A stretch of DNA of 64,000 nt from CAYJAZ01 sp964371865 (GCA_964371865.1 CAYJOR010000009.1:1-64000), one strand, 5' to 3'; positions 10,401-19,462 are shown, counted from the first letter of the stretch. Numbers and translations are program-made. The notes: generated from the sequence alone by a model not told the origin.

Positions 10401-13400
10401 TTAAGACTTGCATCATCGGCACCTTCTACGTCGATAGTGCCACCACTTGAAGCTGAACCGTCAGGTTGCATCTCGGATTCAAATGAAAGTGCTTCTTCAG
10501 TAGTAGTTGTTGTCCAAGTCTCTTGGATTATAACATCTCCAATAGTATGTTCATCATCGGTTGAAATTGTTACATCATCGTCACCTTTTAGAGCTACATT
10601 AACGCTGGTAGTATCTCCATCAGTATCTTTTATGCCGAAGTTAACATTAATTTCATCACCAAAATGTTCATGCTGGTGCATATTCCAGTTACCATTTGCA
10701 TCGAGAGAGAGCGTGAAGTACGCGCTTTCGCCATCTGTACCTTGACCGGAAAGAGCAACAAAAACGCCATCACCGATTTCTTCAAAGGTAAGCACTGTAC
10801 CATCTTCTAAAGTGATTGTATTACCATCTGCAATTTCAACTGTATTATTTCCTACAGTTACAGATTCAATGTATACGGATTCGATACCATCTGCACTTTC
10901 GCCTAAAATACTGCCTGAACCTGATGCTACAACTGTATTAGAATATTGACTGAAATCTACTTCTGTAAGAACGAAGTCTGAACCCTTTTCACTTGGGATA
11001 ATACGTACTTCATCAAATGGAATTGTCATTGAGGAAATATCAAAAATTCCGCTACCATCGTCTGAGCCTGAGAATTTATCAATTGTATAGACAAGTTCAC
11101 CATCTCTATAAAATTCTAAAACAACATATTCGTTACTTGCGTCCGCACTGTTTGAACCTGATGTACAGAGACAACCAAATGATAAATCAATACCATAGGA
11201 GAGTTCACCTTCAGGGAGCTTTACAATCAAGGCTTCAACTTTTGCGCCATCGTCGTAGCTACCGCCGGCGCCTACTTCGTAATGACTATCAGAGCCTGTG
11301 CCGGAGGTCATTCCTAAGCCATCAGCATAGTCTTTTACGCCATCTTTATTCACATCAGCATTATCTTCGCGCCAGCCAAGTTTTACACCATCAGTTGAAT
11401 AATCGTATTCACCTTTTTGGATTATAGCACCTTGAATTGTGAAGCCGTTTACAGTTACTTGAGATGGATCAGCACCTTCATTTTCAAAGAAGTTACCTTT
11501 GTAAGTATCTTTCCAATTCCATGAAGCATCTGCTATAGAGTCACCACTTACAGCATCTTTTAATGAGCTTGAATCAGCTGAACCATCAAAATAATCAAAA
11601 TCAGCGTCAACTCCATTATCAGCTTTGTCGAGGTGAACAACATCACCAGTGGTATTACTTCCTGTAACGTCACTATCATTAATTGTTATTTGAATATTAC
11701 CTGTTGCTGTATCGCCGGCAGAAACATTTCCATCATTATCTGTTACAGTTATTTCAAAGTTTTCAACAAGTTTATCATCGGTTGCGCCGCTATGGTCATG
11801 CGCACCATCTTGATTATAGTTGTAAGTAACTTCACCGGTTTCAGGGTTATAGTTGAAGTCGGTTAAAGTTCCGTATTCACCTTCGATTGAAATATCAGTT
11901 TTAATATTTCCGTTTTCATCTAAAAGATCGTGTGAATTTCCGTTTTTATCTGTGATTGTAATTTGACCGCCATTACCGTCAACCATATTGCCTGCTGTGA
12001 AGGAGCCGCTTGTGGAGGTTGAATCAGCAGATTCATTTATTGTAATATTGCTGTTTGTAACGTCGAGTGTAGGTACATCGTTAGAACCGTTGATAGTAAT
12101 ATCAATTGTAGTTTCATCACTTGCGTTATTATTATCTGTAACTTTTACGTCAAAGCTTTCAGTTGGTTTATCGTCAGCACCAAGAGAATCAAGGGCTTCT
12201 TTTTGTGCATCGGTAACACCTGTTTCATAGCTAAAGCTACCATCAGGATTTACAGTGATATTTCCGTATTCACCTTCAATTGTTGTTTCTTTGTCAATAA
12301 CAACACCATCAACAGTAACGGTTTGATCTGCTGCACTGGTATCTTTATCTACGATATTGATAGAACCTTCAACTTTGCTATTTTCACCCTCGACAATAGG
12401 GGTGTCATTCATTTCTACATCCACTGTAGGGGCATCGTTAGAACCTGTAACAGTAACAGTTATAGTCTGTTCACTTGTAGCACCGTNNNNNNNNNNNNNN
12501 NNNNNNNNNNNNNNNNNNNNNNNNNNNNNNNNNNNNNNNNNNNNNNNNNNNNNNNNNNNNNNNNNNNNNNNNNNNNNNNNNNNNNNTCACCGTATTCACT
12601 TGAAGTATCACCATCAGTTGAGTATGTGAGTTCAGCATTATTATCAACATCATGCCCAACAGCTTGACCGCTGATAACTCCGCTGTCTTCAGTTCCTGAA
12701 CTATCTTCAACAGAAAGAGTAGGGGCATCGTTTGTACCAGTGACTTTAACAGTAACTTCTACTTCTTTTTTACTTCCATCACTGCCTGTAACAATAATAA
12801 TAAAGTTTTCTTCACCGACTTCACCCTCTGCTAAACCGATTGAATCTTTATCTGTATTATCAAGTTCATAAGTATAGTTACCATCAGTATCTACAGTAAG
12901 TTCACCAAAAGTTCCATCTCCATTCTCTACTTCGTAGGTGTATGATACATTAGGTTCTTTGTTGTGATCAATGTTTCCTTCAATATTTGTACTTTCTTCT
13001 TGATTGTCAACTGTAGCTTCTTCAAGAATTTCGATGCTTCCATCGGTTTGAGGTTGACTATTATCACCTGTTCTTCCTGATGGAGAAGTATTATTATCGC
13101 TTTGTTGAGCAACTTTATTGTATTCTGAACCGCCGTTAAGTCCGCCTAAAGAGTCAACACCATCAGCGGTATCCATAATAGTTGCTCTAGAAAAAGCTGA
13201 ACCACCGCTTATCGAGTCAGCTGCTTGGTTTTGTTCATTACCGGCTGCTGGCATAAGGTTTTCATCAAGAGCTGCAAAAAACTCTTCGCCACTGATTGTT
13301 TCGCCTTCAAGCACAAAACTTGGTATATTTCCCGAAGAAAAAACATCATAAAAGTTTTCAAGTGTAATCGAAGATTCGATACCGTCGAAATAAACGACTA

Positions 13401-13542
13401 AACTATTATTTACTCTTTCAAGAATAACGTCTGCTGCGCTAAAATTAAATATACATTCTGTAATAGTCTCAGTAGTTTGCACACTTACCTGAGAATTAGG
13501 ATTCGGCATAGATAGATTTAATGATGACATATTGTCTCCCAT
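7412..13542 (-). CDS. Giant LapA-like RTX/VCBS adhesin with retention module (gap inside)
   Basis: One gene, read from 13542 down to 7412 and interrupted by a 100-N assembly gap at 12487-12586. The reading frame differs on the two sides, as expected for a gap of arbitrary size, and both sides continue VCBS-type repeats (TGTNDAPT before, TGSNDAPT after). About 2,000 residues are visible. The first ~110 residues resemble a LapA N-terminal retention module with a PAAG tetrapeptide at 98-101, the type of site cut by LapG-like proteases. Cadherin/VCBS repeats follow, then about ten 28-residue GDDTI...GDGY repeats. Classic RTX nonapeptides (GGEGDDMLYGG, GGAGDDVLVGG, GGTGSDTLVGG) and a type-I-secretion C-terminus end it. 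It is acidic and nearly cysteine-free. Predicted to be a surface biofilm adhesin; no secretion or LapG/LapD genes lie in the window. Confidence 0.85.
8220..9460 (-). repeat. 28-residue tandem repeats within the adhesin
   Basis: About ten units of mostly 26-28 residues, each with one GGDDTI/GNDTI turn and one GDGY/GDAY turn separated by about 15 residues, for example GNDTIDVDTLNSGYVVGDGY. The spacing is longer than canonical 9-residue RTX repeats, suggesting a different beta-solenoid region ahead of the RTX block. Confidence 0.75.
12487..12586. other. Assembly gap (100 N) inside the adhesin repeats
   Basis: Exactly 100 unknown bases between two VCBS-repeat segments. It is a placeholder of arbitrary length, so the gene is longer or shorter than drawn by an unknown amount. 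Confidence 0.97.
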
Positions 13543-13900
13543 AAATAAAGATTATACTTTGTAAGTAATTAAATAAGAATAAAATCAATATTATTATGTT
13601 AATAATGAGGAATGAGAGCAAGTTTGTCTATAGTAATCAAAGAATCATCACTTACCCACGCCTGCCGACATTAATCATCGTAGCAGAAAAATACAAACCC
13701 AAAAAAATGTTTGTGCTAGAATAGTAAGAATATTTTAAAGTTTTGTCAATAAAAAATATAAAATAAATATTGTATAATTTCAAAGATCTAGTAATTTTCA
13801 TTATAAAAATATAACAAAATTCGTAACTAAGGTTAGCTATAATTATAGATTTGACTTTCAAAGTATTTTTGCGTAATTTTCAAAAAAGATTTTTTTAAAT
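13543..13900. other. AT-rich intergenic region upstream of the adhesin
   Basis: No convincing gene is seen. The minus strand carries a GGAG ribosome site just before the adhesin start and a TATAAT match at 13551-13556, which is too close to the start to leave a normal leader. The remainder is very AT-rich, with homopolymer runs and no recognisable riboswitch. Confidence 0.5.
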
Positions 13901-13980
13901 TAGGGTGTTTTTCAAAGTTAGGAAAATTTGTTGAATTTTCAACAAAAAAACGTAAAAGAATTAATTTAGAAACATATTCT
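13901..13980. repeat. MITE-like element, copy A (80 bp)
   Basis: It begins TAGGGTGTTTTTCAAAGTTA and ends in TTAATTTAGAAACATATTCT. The reverse complement of the end, with the adjoining TTTTACGTTT, matches the start of the copy at 35736. It ends 14 bases before menA, so the end may supply promoter or leader sequence. Confidence 0.6.
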
Positions 13981-13994
13981 ATAAAGGAATAGAA

Positions 13995-14927
13995 ATGAAT
14001 AATAATACAGATTCTCAAAATCAAATAAGTAAGAAGCACGCATGGATACAAGCTATGCGACTTCGCACTCTTCCACTTTCCCTTTCAGGTTTAATTTTAG
14101 GTTCTTCTATTGCTTATACGCAGGATAAATTTTCATTTTCTATTTTCTTTTTTCTCATTATAACCGGTGTATTACTTCAAATTCTCTCTGATTTTGCGAA
14201 TGATTATGGCGACGCTCAAAAAAATCTAGATGGTGAAGATAGAGTAGGGCCTAAAAGAGCCGTAGCTTCTGGTGTTATTACTCCAAAACAAATGAAAAAA
14301 GCTATAATTATCAATATAATACTTATTGCTATATCATCTTTAATTCTATTCGTGTTAAGTTTTGCTACAAACTGGGCGCAATGGGGAATTTTTAGTTTGC
14401 TTGCTCTTAGCGCAATTCTTGCTGCAATGTTTTATACGATGGGGAAAAACCCTTATGGATATCGCGCACAAGGTGAAATTTATGTATTTATTTTCTTTGG
14501 ATTAGTTGCTGTATTAGGCTCGTTTTATCTCTTTACAGATTCCCTTGCTAATGCACCTTATTTGCCTGCAATAGCAGCCGGTTTGTTTTCAAGCGCTGTA
14601 TTAAATATCAATAATACGCGTGATATGGAAGGAGATAAAAAACATGGTAAATATACTCTTGCAATAAAATTTGGTCCTAAAGGAGCAAGGAAATTTCATA
14701 TATCTTTAATAGCTTTAGGGCTTTTTGCATGGATAATCTATCTAGTAGGGAATATAGGATTTTCAGCTCTATTGCTTCTTTTGCTCGCAGCACCAATTGT
14801 CCGTAGTGCTTATACAGTTTATACAAGTTACGATCATGCTATTCTTGATAAGCAATTGAAAATCACCGCTATGGGTACAGGTTTATTTCATATATTAGTA
14901 GCAATTTTACTTCCATTTTTTATGTAA
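13995..14927 (+). CDS. menA: 1,4-dihydroxy-2-naphthoate polyprenyltransferase
   Basis: A 310-residue UbiA-superfamily integral membrane enzyme that prenylates DHNA to demethylmenaquinone. The N-terminus has the MenA pattern MRLRTLPLSLSGLILG. The first aspartate-rich prenyl-diphosphate/Mg motif is DFANDYGDAQKNLDGED, followed by RAVASG; the second is NNTRDMEGDKKHGKYTLA. About eight or nine hydrophobic helices span the rest. The start has an AAAGGAAT ribosome site and lies immediately after an inverted-repeat element. It converges on ubiE, the methyltransferase for the next step, so both final menaquinone genes sit together but in opposite orientation. Menaquinone supports anaerobic respiration. 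Confidence 0.93.
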   Translation: MNNNTDSQNQISKKHAWIQAMRLRTLPLSLSGLILGSSIAYTQDKFSFSIFFFLIITGVLLQILSDFANDYGDAQKNLDGEDRVGPKRAVASGVITPKQMKKAIIINIILIAISSLILFVLSFATNWAQWGIFSLLALSAILAAMFYTMGKNPYGYRAQGEIYVFIFFGLVAVLGSFYLFTDSLANAPYLPAIAAGLFSSAVLNINNTRDMEGDKKHGKYTLAIKFGPKGARKFHISLIALGLFAWIIYLVGNIGFSALLLLLLAAPIVRSAYTVYTSYDHAILDKQLKITAMGTGLFHILVAILLPFFM

Positions 14928-14954
14928 AAACATAGATATCTTTTCGAGAGGAGA

Positions 14955-14992
14955 AAAGCAGTTAGATCTTTATCTCCTTATATAACTGCTTT
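14955..14992. terminator. Hairpin after menA
   Basis: A 10-bp stem (AAAGCAGTTA/TAACTGCTTT) follows a TTTTCGAGAGGAG motif also seen, in variant form, near 7346 and 33020. There is no strong T run, so a role in stabilising or terminating the menA transcript is inferred. Confidence 0.55.
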
Positions 14993-15000
14993 AAATAATA

Positions 15001-15042
15001 AACCTTCCTTTAAATTTTTGCTTAAAAGAAGGTTATTTTTTA
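15001..15042. terminator. Terminator between convergent menA and ubiE
   Basis: AACCTTC...GAAGGTT arms with an AAA/TTT extension are followed by ATTTTTTATTT on the plus strand. The position suits termination of menA; ubiE reading from the other side meets the same stem. Confidence 0.7.
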
Positions 15043-15064
15043 TTTATAGAAACACACCTAGTTA

Positions 15065-15745
15065 TTATGATTTTACTGCAACATAGAGATGAGTAATACC
15101 GAAAGTCATTTTTCTATTTAGGATATAGTCGAAGCCTGCATTCTGAATTTGTTCACAAAAGTCTTCAGCATCTGGGAAATTTTTTACAGACTCTGAAAGG
15201 TATTTATACGCTTGATCGTCTTTTGTAATGAGTTTTGCAATGCGTGGGGCGATATTATCAAGATACCAATGATAGAACATCGCAAAAAGCTTAGGTTTTT
15301 TTACAGGAGAAAACTCTAATATACAAAGCTGACCACCGGGAGCAAGCACACGATACATTTCTCTTAGAGCTTTATCACGATCTTGCACGTTGCGAATACC
15401 ATATGCAATAGTTACTGTATCGAAAGTGTTGTCAGGATATGGGATATCTTGAGCATCTATAACTTGAGTTTTTATTTGATGCCTGATTTTTTTATTTTCG
15501 ATTTTTTTCTTTCCGATTTCAAGCATTTCTTCAGCTATATCACCGGCTATAATTTCTCTTTCAGGAAAGTTTTTAGCAAGTGCGATTGTAATATCAAGTG
15601 TTCCGGCGGCCATATCAAGAATTTTCTTGTTAGGTCCGCGGAAGATATGATTCATTAGTCGAAAACGCCAATATCTGTCAACGCCAAAACTAAGGACGTG
15701 ATTTAGTAAGTCATAATGTTTACTTATAGAGTTAAATTCAATCAT
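15065..15745 (-). CDS. ubiE: Demethylmenaquinone methyltransferase
   Basis: A 226-residue class I SAM methyltransferase of the UbiE/MenG family. The N-terminal family signature FNSISKHYDLLNHVLSFGVDRYWR is followed by the SAM-binding DMAAGTLDI loop at about residue 45, an acidic GDI at the end of the second strand, VTIAYGIRNVQD, and the PGGQLCILEFS segment. It methylates demethylmenaquinone (and in some organisms the ubiquinone precursor) with SAM; next to menA, the menaquinone role is the obvious one. The start has a TAGGAG ribosome site. The upstream region on this strand is shared with the divergent unknown gene at 15922. Confidence 0.93.
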   Translation of the reverse strand: MIEFNSISKHYDLLNHVLSFGVDRYWRFRLMNHIFRGPNKKILDMAAGTLDITIALAKNFPEREIIAGDIAEEMLEIGKKKIENKKIRHQIKTQVIDAQDIPYPDNTFDTVTIAYGIRNVQDRDKALREMYRVLAPGGQLCILEFSPVKKPKLFAMFYHWYLDNIAPRIAKLITKDDQAYKYLSESVKNFPDAEDFCEQIQNAGFDYILNRKMTFGITHLYVAVKS

Positions 15746-15853
15746 TTTATTGCTCCTAATCGGAAATTAAAAAGAAAGTATTTGCAAAGCATGACAAAGT
15801 CAAGAAGTTATTTGATGATAATAAATGATAAAGTAAAGAAGGATAAGAATAAG

Positions 15854-15869
15854 TGGTATGCTTCATGCA
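15854..15869 (+). promoter_or_regulatory. Candidate sigma54 promoter
   Basis: TGGTATGCTTCATGCA has GG and GC separated by exactly 10 bases, the -24/-12 architecture of RpoN promoters. It lies 53 bases before the start of the unknown gene at 15922. An enhancer-binding-protein site was not identified. Confidence 0.6.
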
Positions 15870-15921
15870 CTATAATAAAATATATTAGTTAAAGTGAGAA
15901 AATTTTTCCTAGGGAGGGTGT

Positions 15922-16554
15922 ATGTATCTTTCTAATCCATCAACAACAACAGCATTTTTAACATCTGCAATAGCACAACAAACAATGCAAAAACTACAAA
16001 CAGCATTGCAGCTTGATTTTGCTGATGGAATCTCGTTTGCAAAGATGATAAGCAACGAAAACGAGAAAGGATTTAAGGATAATACAAACGAAATCCTTAT
16101 GAAAAATGATGCTGAAAAATTTCCTGATTATTGGATGGGTTTGCCATCATTTTCTTTTTCAGAAATTGTAAACAGAAGATTAAGTGACGGGGAAAGTTTT
16201 GCCGATGCTGTAAAAAATACAAAGGGTGAACTTTTTAAAAAGTACTTCAAAGAACAACTTGCTCTAAATAACGGAGACGTGAAAGATGCAATTGAAGTTG
16301 CAAAAAAATCAATAGGTGCAGAAATTTCAGATGAAGATCTATCTGAATTTATTACGGAATTATTTGATGAATATACATTAGTTAATAATTCTCACATTGC
16401 AAATCAACTATTTGACTATTTAACTACGCTAAATAAAAAAGCTAAATCGGATAAAGCTTTAGAAGATTCATACTCAAGCAAAAATATAGAAAATAATTAC
16501 CCAAAACCTAAACAAGAATTTATTGATATAATGCTTGAACTCGATGCTGCTTAA
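15922..16554 (+). CDS. Unknown 210-residue protein with sigma54-type promoter
   Basis: Not recognised. The protein starts MYLSNPSTTTAFLTSAIAQQ, has no signal peptide and no membrane segment, and looks mostly helical. A central basic and acidic region (about 30-90) and a C-terminal SDEDL-type helix segment are visible; it has no cysteine. The ribosome site GGGAGGGTG is very strong, suggesting high expression. Upstream is a good sigma54-type promoter. Sigma54 commonly drives flagellar genes in this group, and two other unknown genes here (36169 and 38553) also carry flagellar-class promoters and short, Ser/Asn/Thr-rich N-termini. A motility-linked role is a hypothesis only. The next transcription unit, trpB, has its own leader. 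Confidence 0.7.
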   Translation: MYLSNPSTTTAFLTSAIAQQTMQKLQTALQLDFADGISFAKMISNENEKGFKDNTNEILMKNDAEKFPDYWMGLPSFSFSEIVNRRLSDGESFADAVKNTKGELFKKYFKEQLALNNGDVKDAIEVAKKSIGAEISDEDLSEFITELFDEYTLVNNSHIANQLFDYLTTLNKKAKSDKALEDSYSSKNIENNYPKPKQEFIDIMLELDAA

Positions 16555-16701
16555 ATTGCAGTAGCGTTTTGACACTTACAGTATGGTTCAAAAAAGGAAA
16601 AGGGGGTGAGGGAAAAACATAAAGATAGAAGATGTGAATTATTTTTTTACTAATTTGATTTTTGACTTGACAAGTATTTGTTATTATGGAAATATATACA
16701 C

Positions 16702-16755
16702 ATGATAAATAAAAAATTACATAATACCCAATCAAATTGGTGGTGGAACTGGTAA
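16702..16755 (+). CDS. trpL: trp leader peptide (WWWNW)
   Basis: A 17-codon reading frame whose last five codons are Trp-Trp-Trp-Asn-Trp, ending at a TAA. Four Trp codons in such a short frame, directly before a hairpin set and trpB, is the signature of an attenuation leader peptide. Ribosome stalling on these codons when charged tRNA-Trp is scarce would block hairpin 1. A weak GGAA ribosome site lies at about 16688. A TTGACA element is at 16667-16672 with AAATAT 17 bases on, which would put the transcript start almost at the leader ATG, so the promoter call is uncertain. Confidence 0.85.
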   Translation: MINKKLHNTQSNWWWNW

Positions 16756-16833
16756 AACTTGACCGGTTCTCTTGTTGTGTAAAAAAAACAATATTATAAT
16801 AAGAAACGCGGTCGGTAGTGACTGCGTTTTTTT
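16747..16833 (+). promoter_or_regulatory. trp attenuator (pause hairpin, antiterminator, terminator)
   Basis: Three competing pairings are visible. Hairpin 1: AACTGGT at 16747-16753, inside the Trp codons, pairs with ACCGGTT from about 16761. Antiterminator: GACCG in that second arm can instead pair with CGGTC at 16809-16813. Terminator: AAACGCGGTC (16804-16813) pairs with GACTGCGTTT (16820-16829) through one G-T wobble, followed by Ts to 16833. The terminator and antiterminator share the CGGTC segment, so they exclude each other. Confidence 0.83.
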
Positions 16834-16867
16834 AGTTCTATCGACCCAAAATGAAGGAAGAAATCAC

Positions 16868-18037
16868 ATGAGTAAAGAAGGCTATTTTGGAAAGTTTGGT
16901 GGAACATTTGTACCTGCAGAATTAGAAAGTCCATTACAAGAATTAGCAAGCGCATTCAATAAATTCAAAGATGATCCTGAATTTATCAAAGAGCTTGCAT
17001 ACTATAATCAATATTATTTAGGTAGACCAACTCCGGTTTATTATTGTGAACAACTCTCAAATGAACTTGGCGGAGCACGTATTTTTCTAAAACGTGAAGA
17101 TTTGAATCACCTAGGCGCGCATAAAGCGAATAACTGCGTAGGACAAATTCTTCTAGCAAAAAGAATGGGTAAAAAGCGCATTATAGCTGAAACCGGTGCA
17201 GGTCAACATGGAGTAGCAACAGCGGCAACCTCAGCACTTTTTGGTATGGAATGTACCATTTATATGGGTGAAGAGGATATGAAACGCCAAGAGTTAAACG
17301 TATATAGAATGCGTATGATGGGTGCAGAAGTTGTAGCGGCAATGTCGGGTCAGCGCACGCTCAAAGAGGCTGTTGACGAAGCACTTACAGAATATGCAAC
17401 TCACCCAGATGCTTTTTATTTGTTGGGTTCCGCGGTAGGCCCTCATCCATATCCTAACATGGTAAGACATTTTCAATCTATCATCAGTAGAGAAGCGCGC
17501 GAACAGTTTGTTGAATTAGAAAATTCTTTACCAGATATTGTTATGGCTTGTGTAGGTGGCGGATCAAATGCTACCGGTATGTTTGCAGAATTTATCAAAG
17601 ATCCAAGTGTAGCACTTGTTGGTGTAGAACCTGGTGGTATTGGAAATGAGCTTGGTCAACATGCGGCGGCGCTTACATATGGTCAACCTGGAACTTTGCA
17701 CGGATTTTACTCTTATCTATTAACTGATGAAGCTGGTGAGGTAGCTCCTGTGTATTCCATTTCAGCGGGATTAGATTATCCGGGTGTATCACCTGAACTT
17801 TCACATCTTAAAGATATTGGTCGTGCTACATTTGCAACGGTTACAGATAATGAAGCAATTGAAGCATTGAAGTTGTTATCACGCCGTGAAGGGATTATTC
17901 CAGCACTTGAATCATCTCACGCTTTAGCGCACGCAATAAAGATAGCTCCAACACTTCCGAAAGATAAAAAAATTCTCATTTCGCTTTCAGGTAGGGGAGA
18001 TAAGGATATGGATCAGCTTATTCGACTAGGTGTATAG
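16868..18037 (+). CDS. trpB: Tryptophan synthase beta subunit (solitary)
   Basis: A 389-residue PLP enzyme that condenses indole (normally channelled from TrpA) with serine to make tryptophan. The start chosen, MSKEGYFGKFGG, follows a GAAGGA ribosome site; an upstream in-frame ATG at 16772 would run through the terminator hairpin and is not used. Visible hallmarks are GRPTPVYYCEQL, the PLP-lysine motif HLGAHKANN, AETGAGQHG, the phosphate-binding GGGSNA loop and the C-terminal HALAHAI and SGRGDKD. It is a TrpB1-type sequence of normal length. No trpA, trpC or other trp gene is adjacent; a terminator and then rpsL follow. It is controlled by the attenuator immediately upstream. Confidence 0.95.
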   Translation: MSKEGYFGKFGGTFVPAELESPLQELASAFNKFKDDPEFIKELAYYNQYYLGRPTPVYYCEQLSNELGGARIFLKREDLNHLGAHKANNCVGQILLAKRMGKKRIIAETGAGQHGVATAATSALFGMECTIYMGEEDMKRQELNVYRMRMMGAEVVAAMSGQRTLKEAVDEALTEYATHPDAFYLLGSAVGPHPYPNMVRHFQSIISREAREQFVELENSLPDIVMACVGGGSNATGMFAEFIKDPSVALVGVEPGGIGNELGQHAAALTYGQPGTLHGFYSYLLTDEAGEVAPVYSISAGLDYPGVSPELSHLKDIGRATFATVTDNEAIEALKLLSRREGIIPALESSHALAHAIKIAPTLPKDKKILISLSGRGDKDMDQLIRLGV

Positions 18038-18193
18038 CTTCTAAAACGATTACTAGGGTAAAATAATTTTTGAATTTTGGAAGTCTGCTAGAGTGATTTT
18101 TTATTCGAGTTGTGTATTTTTTTACACCCCTCTCAAAAAAATCAATTTTCTTTGCCAAATAGCAAAATCTTTCAATTTACAAACACGCTTTAT
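18038..18193. other. Intergenic sequence after trpB
   Basis: AT-rich sequence without a supported gene. A TAGGGTAAAATAATTT at about 18053 faintly resembles one end of the inverted-repeat family, but no partner end was found. Confidence 0.4.
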
Positions 18194-18238
18194 AAAAAAG
18201 GAAAGTATTATCTTTAGAGGTTAACTTTCCTTTTTTTG
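18194..18238 (+). terminator. Terminator after trpB
   Basis: AAAAAAGGAAAGT pairs with ACTTTCCTTTTTT, followed by further Ts. Confidence 0.83.
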
Positions 18239-18331
18239 TTTAAATAGTTTGGATATGTTAGCTTAATAAATTTCATTTAAGAGGAAATCAAAATTTAATT
18301 AAAAAATTATTAAAAAAATGAAATTAAAAAC

Positions 18332-18361
18332 TTGACAAAGTGGGTTAAGTTAGTCTAAATA
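18332..18361 (+). promoter_or_regulatory. Candidate promoter of the rpsL operon
   Basis: TTGACA and TAAATA are separated by 18 bases, about 70 bases before the rpsL start. The -35 element is a perfect consensus match. Confidence 0.6.
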
Positions 18362-18430
18362 TCTTGTTCACTTCTCTACGGATTGGCTGTAGAGATAAAT
18401 TCTAACCTTTTTTTCTTTACGGAGAAAGAT

Positions 18431-18802
18431 ATGCCTACAATTAACCAGCTCATTCGTTTTGAGCGTAAGGCAGTAGCAAAGCGTAAGAAAACACCTGCTT
18501 TGCAAGAATGCCCACAACGTCGTGGTGTGTGTACTCGTGTATATACAACTACGCCTAAGAAACCTAACTCAGCTTTACGTAAAGTAGCTCGTGTACGTTT
18601 AACTAACGGCATGGAAGTAACAGCGTATATTCCTGGTGAAGGTCACAACTTACAAGAACACAGCGTTGTAATGATTCGCGGTGGTCGTGTAAAAGATTTA
18701 CCTGGTGTGCGTTACCACATCATCCGCGGTACTCTTGATACTGCTGGTGTAAAAGATCGTCGTCAACGTCGTTCTAAATACGGTGCAAAACGCCCTAAAT
18801 AG
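18431..18802 (+). CDS. rpsL: Ribosomal protein S12
   Basis: A 123-residue S12 protein of the 30S decoding centre. The start MPTINQLIRF is the universal S12 N-terminus and follows a GGAGAAAG ribosome site; an earlier in-frame ATG at 18383 would add 16 unrelated residues and is rejected. The decoding loop TTPKKPNSALRK carries the lysine normally targeted by streptomycin-resistance mutations, and the second loop LPGVRYHIIRG is intact. The C-terminus ends RSKYGAKRPK. The streptomycin loop positions look wild type. First gene of the str-type cluster with rpsG and fusA. Confidence 0.97.
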   Translation: MPTINQLIRFERKAVAKRKKTPALQECPQRRGVCTRVYTTTPKKPNSALRKVARVRLTNGMEVTAYIPGEGHNLQEHSVVMIRGGRVKDLPGVRYHIIRGTLDTAGVKDRRQRRSKYGAKRPK

Positions 18803-18937
18803 TTTTTATTTAGATTGTAGTGTTATTCAACACAGCATGTGCGGTGGTTCCAATCATGTAAACAATATAAAGCAAGGCATTTTGTGTAAGCCAACAAATT
18901 TTGAAATGTTTTGCAATAGTCCGAAGGAGGACTCACC

Positions 18938-19408
18938 ATGCCCCGTAAAGGTCCCATTCCTAAACGTGAGATTTTACCTGATCCCCTTTACAACAGCCGC
19001 TTAGTGGCTCGTTTCATCAACCGTCTTATGTACGACGGTAAAAAGGGTGCAGCAGAAAAAATTATGTATCGCTCTTTAGAAATCTTAGCTGAAAAAACAG
19101 GCGAAGAACCAATCAAAGCTTTTGAAAAAGCTATGGAAAATGTAAAACCTAACACAGAAGTTAAATCACGCCGTGTTGGTGGAGCGACATACCAAGTTCC
19201 TATGGAAGTTCGTGCAGAACGTCAATTCGCACTAGCAATTCGCTGGTTAATCACATATTCTCGTCAACGCGGCGAAAAAAGCATGGTAAGCAAACTTTCT
19301 GCTGAATTCATCGATGCTTTCAATAACCGTGGCGGCGCAGTGAAAAAGAAAGAAGACGTGCACCGTATGGCAGATGCTAACCGTGCATTTGCTCACTTCC
19401 GCTGGTAG
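18938..19408 (+). CDS. rpsG: Ribosomal protein S7
   Basis: A 156-residue S7 protein, the 16S rRNA 3'-domain assembly initiator. The N-terminus MPRKGPIPKREILPDP, the RLMYDGKKG segment, EVKSRRVGGATYQVP and the C-terminal RMADANRAFAHFRW are typical. A strong AAGGAGG ribosome site precedes the start. It lies 135 bases after rpsL and is presumably cotranscribed. A terminator hairpin follows within 10 bases of the stop, so fusA may be at least partly uncoupled. Confidence 0.97.
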   Translation: MPRKGPIPKREILPDPLYNSRLVARFINRLMYDGKKGAAEKIMYRSLEILAEKTGEEPIKAFEKAMENVKPNTEVKSRRVGGATYQVPMEVRAERQFALAIRWLITYSRQRGEKSMVSKLSAEFIDAFNNRGGAVKKKEDVHRMADANRAFAHFRW

Positions 19409-19414
19409 TCTTTA

Positions 19415-19462
19415 AAGAAGAGGAAAGCTATGGAAAACGTATGTTTTCCTCTTCTTATTTTA
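19415..19462 (+). terminator. Hairpin between rpsG and fusA
   Basis: A 12-bp stem AAGAAGAGGAAA/TTTCCTCTTCTT with an 18-base loop, followed by ATTTT. It may attenuate or terminate the rpsL-rpsG transcript before fusA. Confidence 0.7.

Noticed and set aside
8252..12230. Plus-strand open frames opposite the adhesin
   Set aside because: They are antisense shadows of low-complexity repeats with no ribosome site and unlikely composition.
12424..12460. Adhesin region taken as two separate genes starting at 12424 and 13542
   Set aside because: The frame stays open upstream of 12424 through the same repeat up to the N run, and the repeat motif continues on the other side, so it is one gene split by a gap.
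13551..13556. TATAAT as adhesin promoter
   Set aside because: It is only 9 bases from the start codon, leaving no room for the GGAG ribosome site in the transcript.
13833..14051. Small minus-strand reading frame over MITE copy A
   Set aside because: It overlaps an inverted-repeat element and the menA start and has no plausible protein composition.
16772..16867. Longer trpB start at 16772
   Set aside because: It would translate the terminator hairpin, adds 32 residues not found in TrpB, and lacks a ribosome site.
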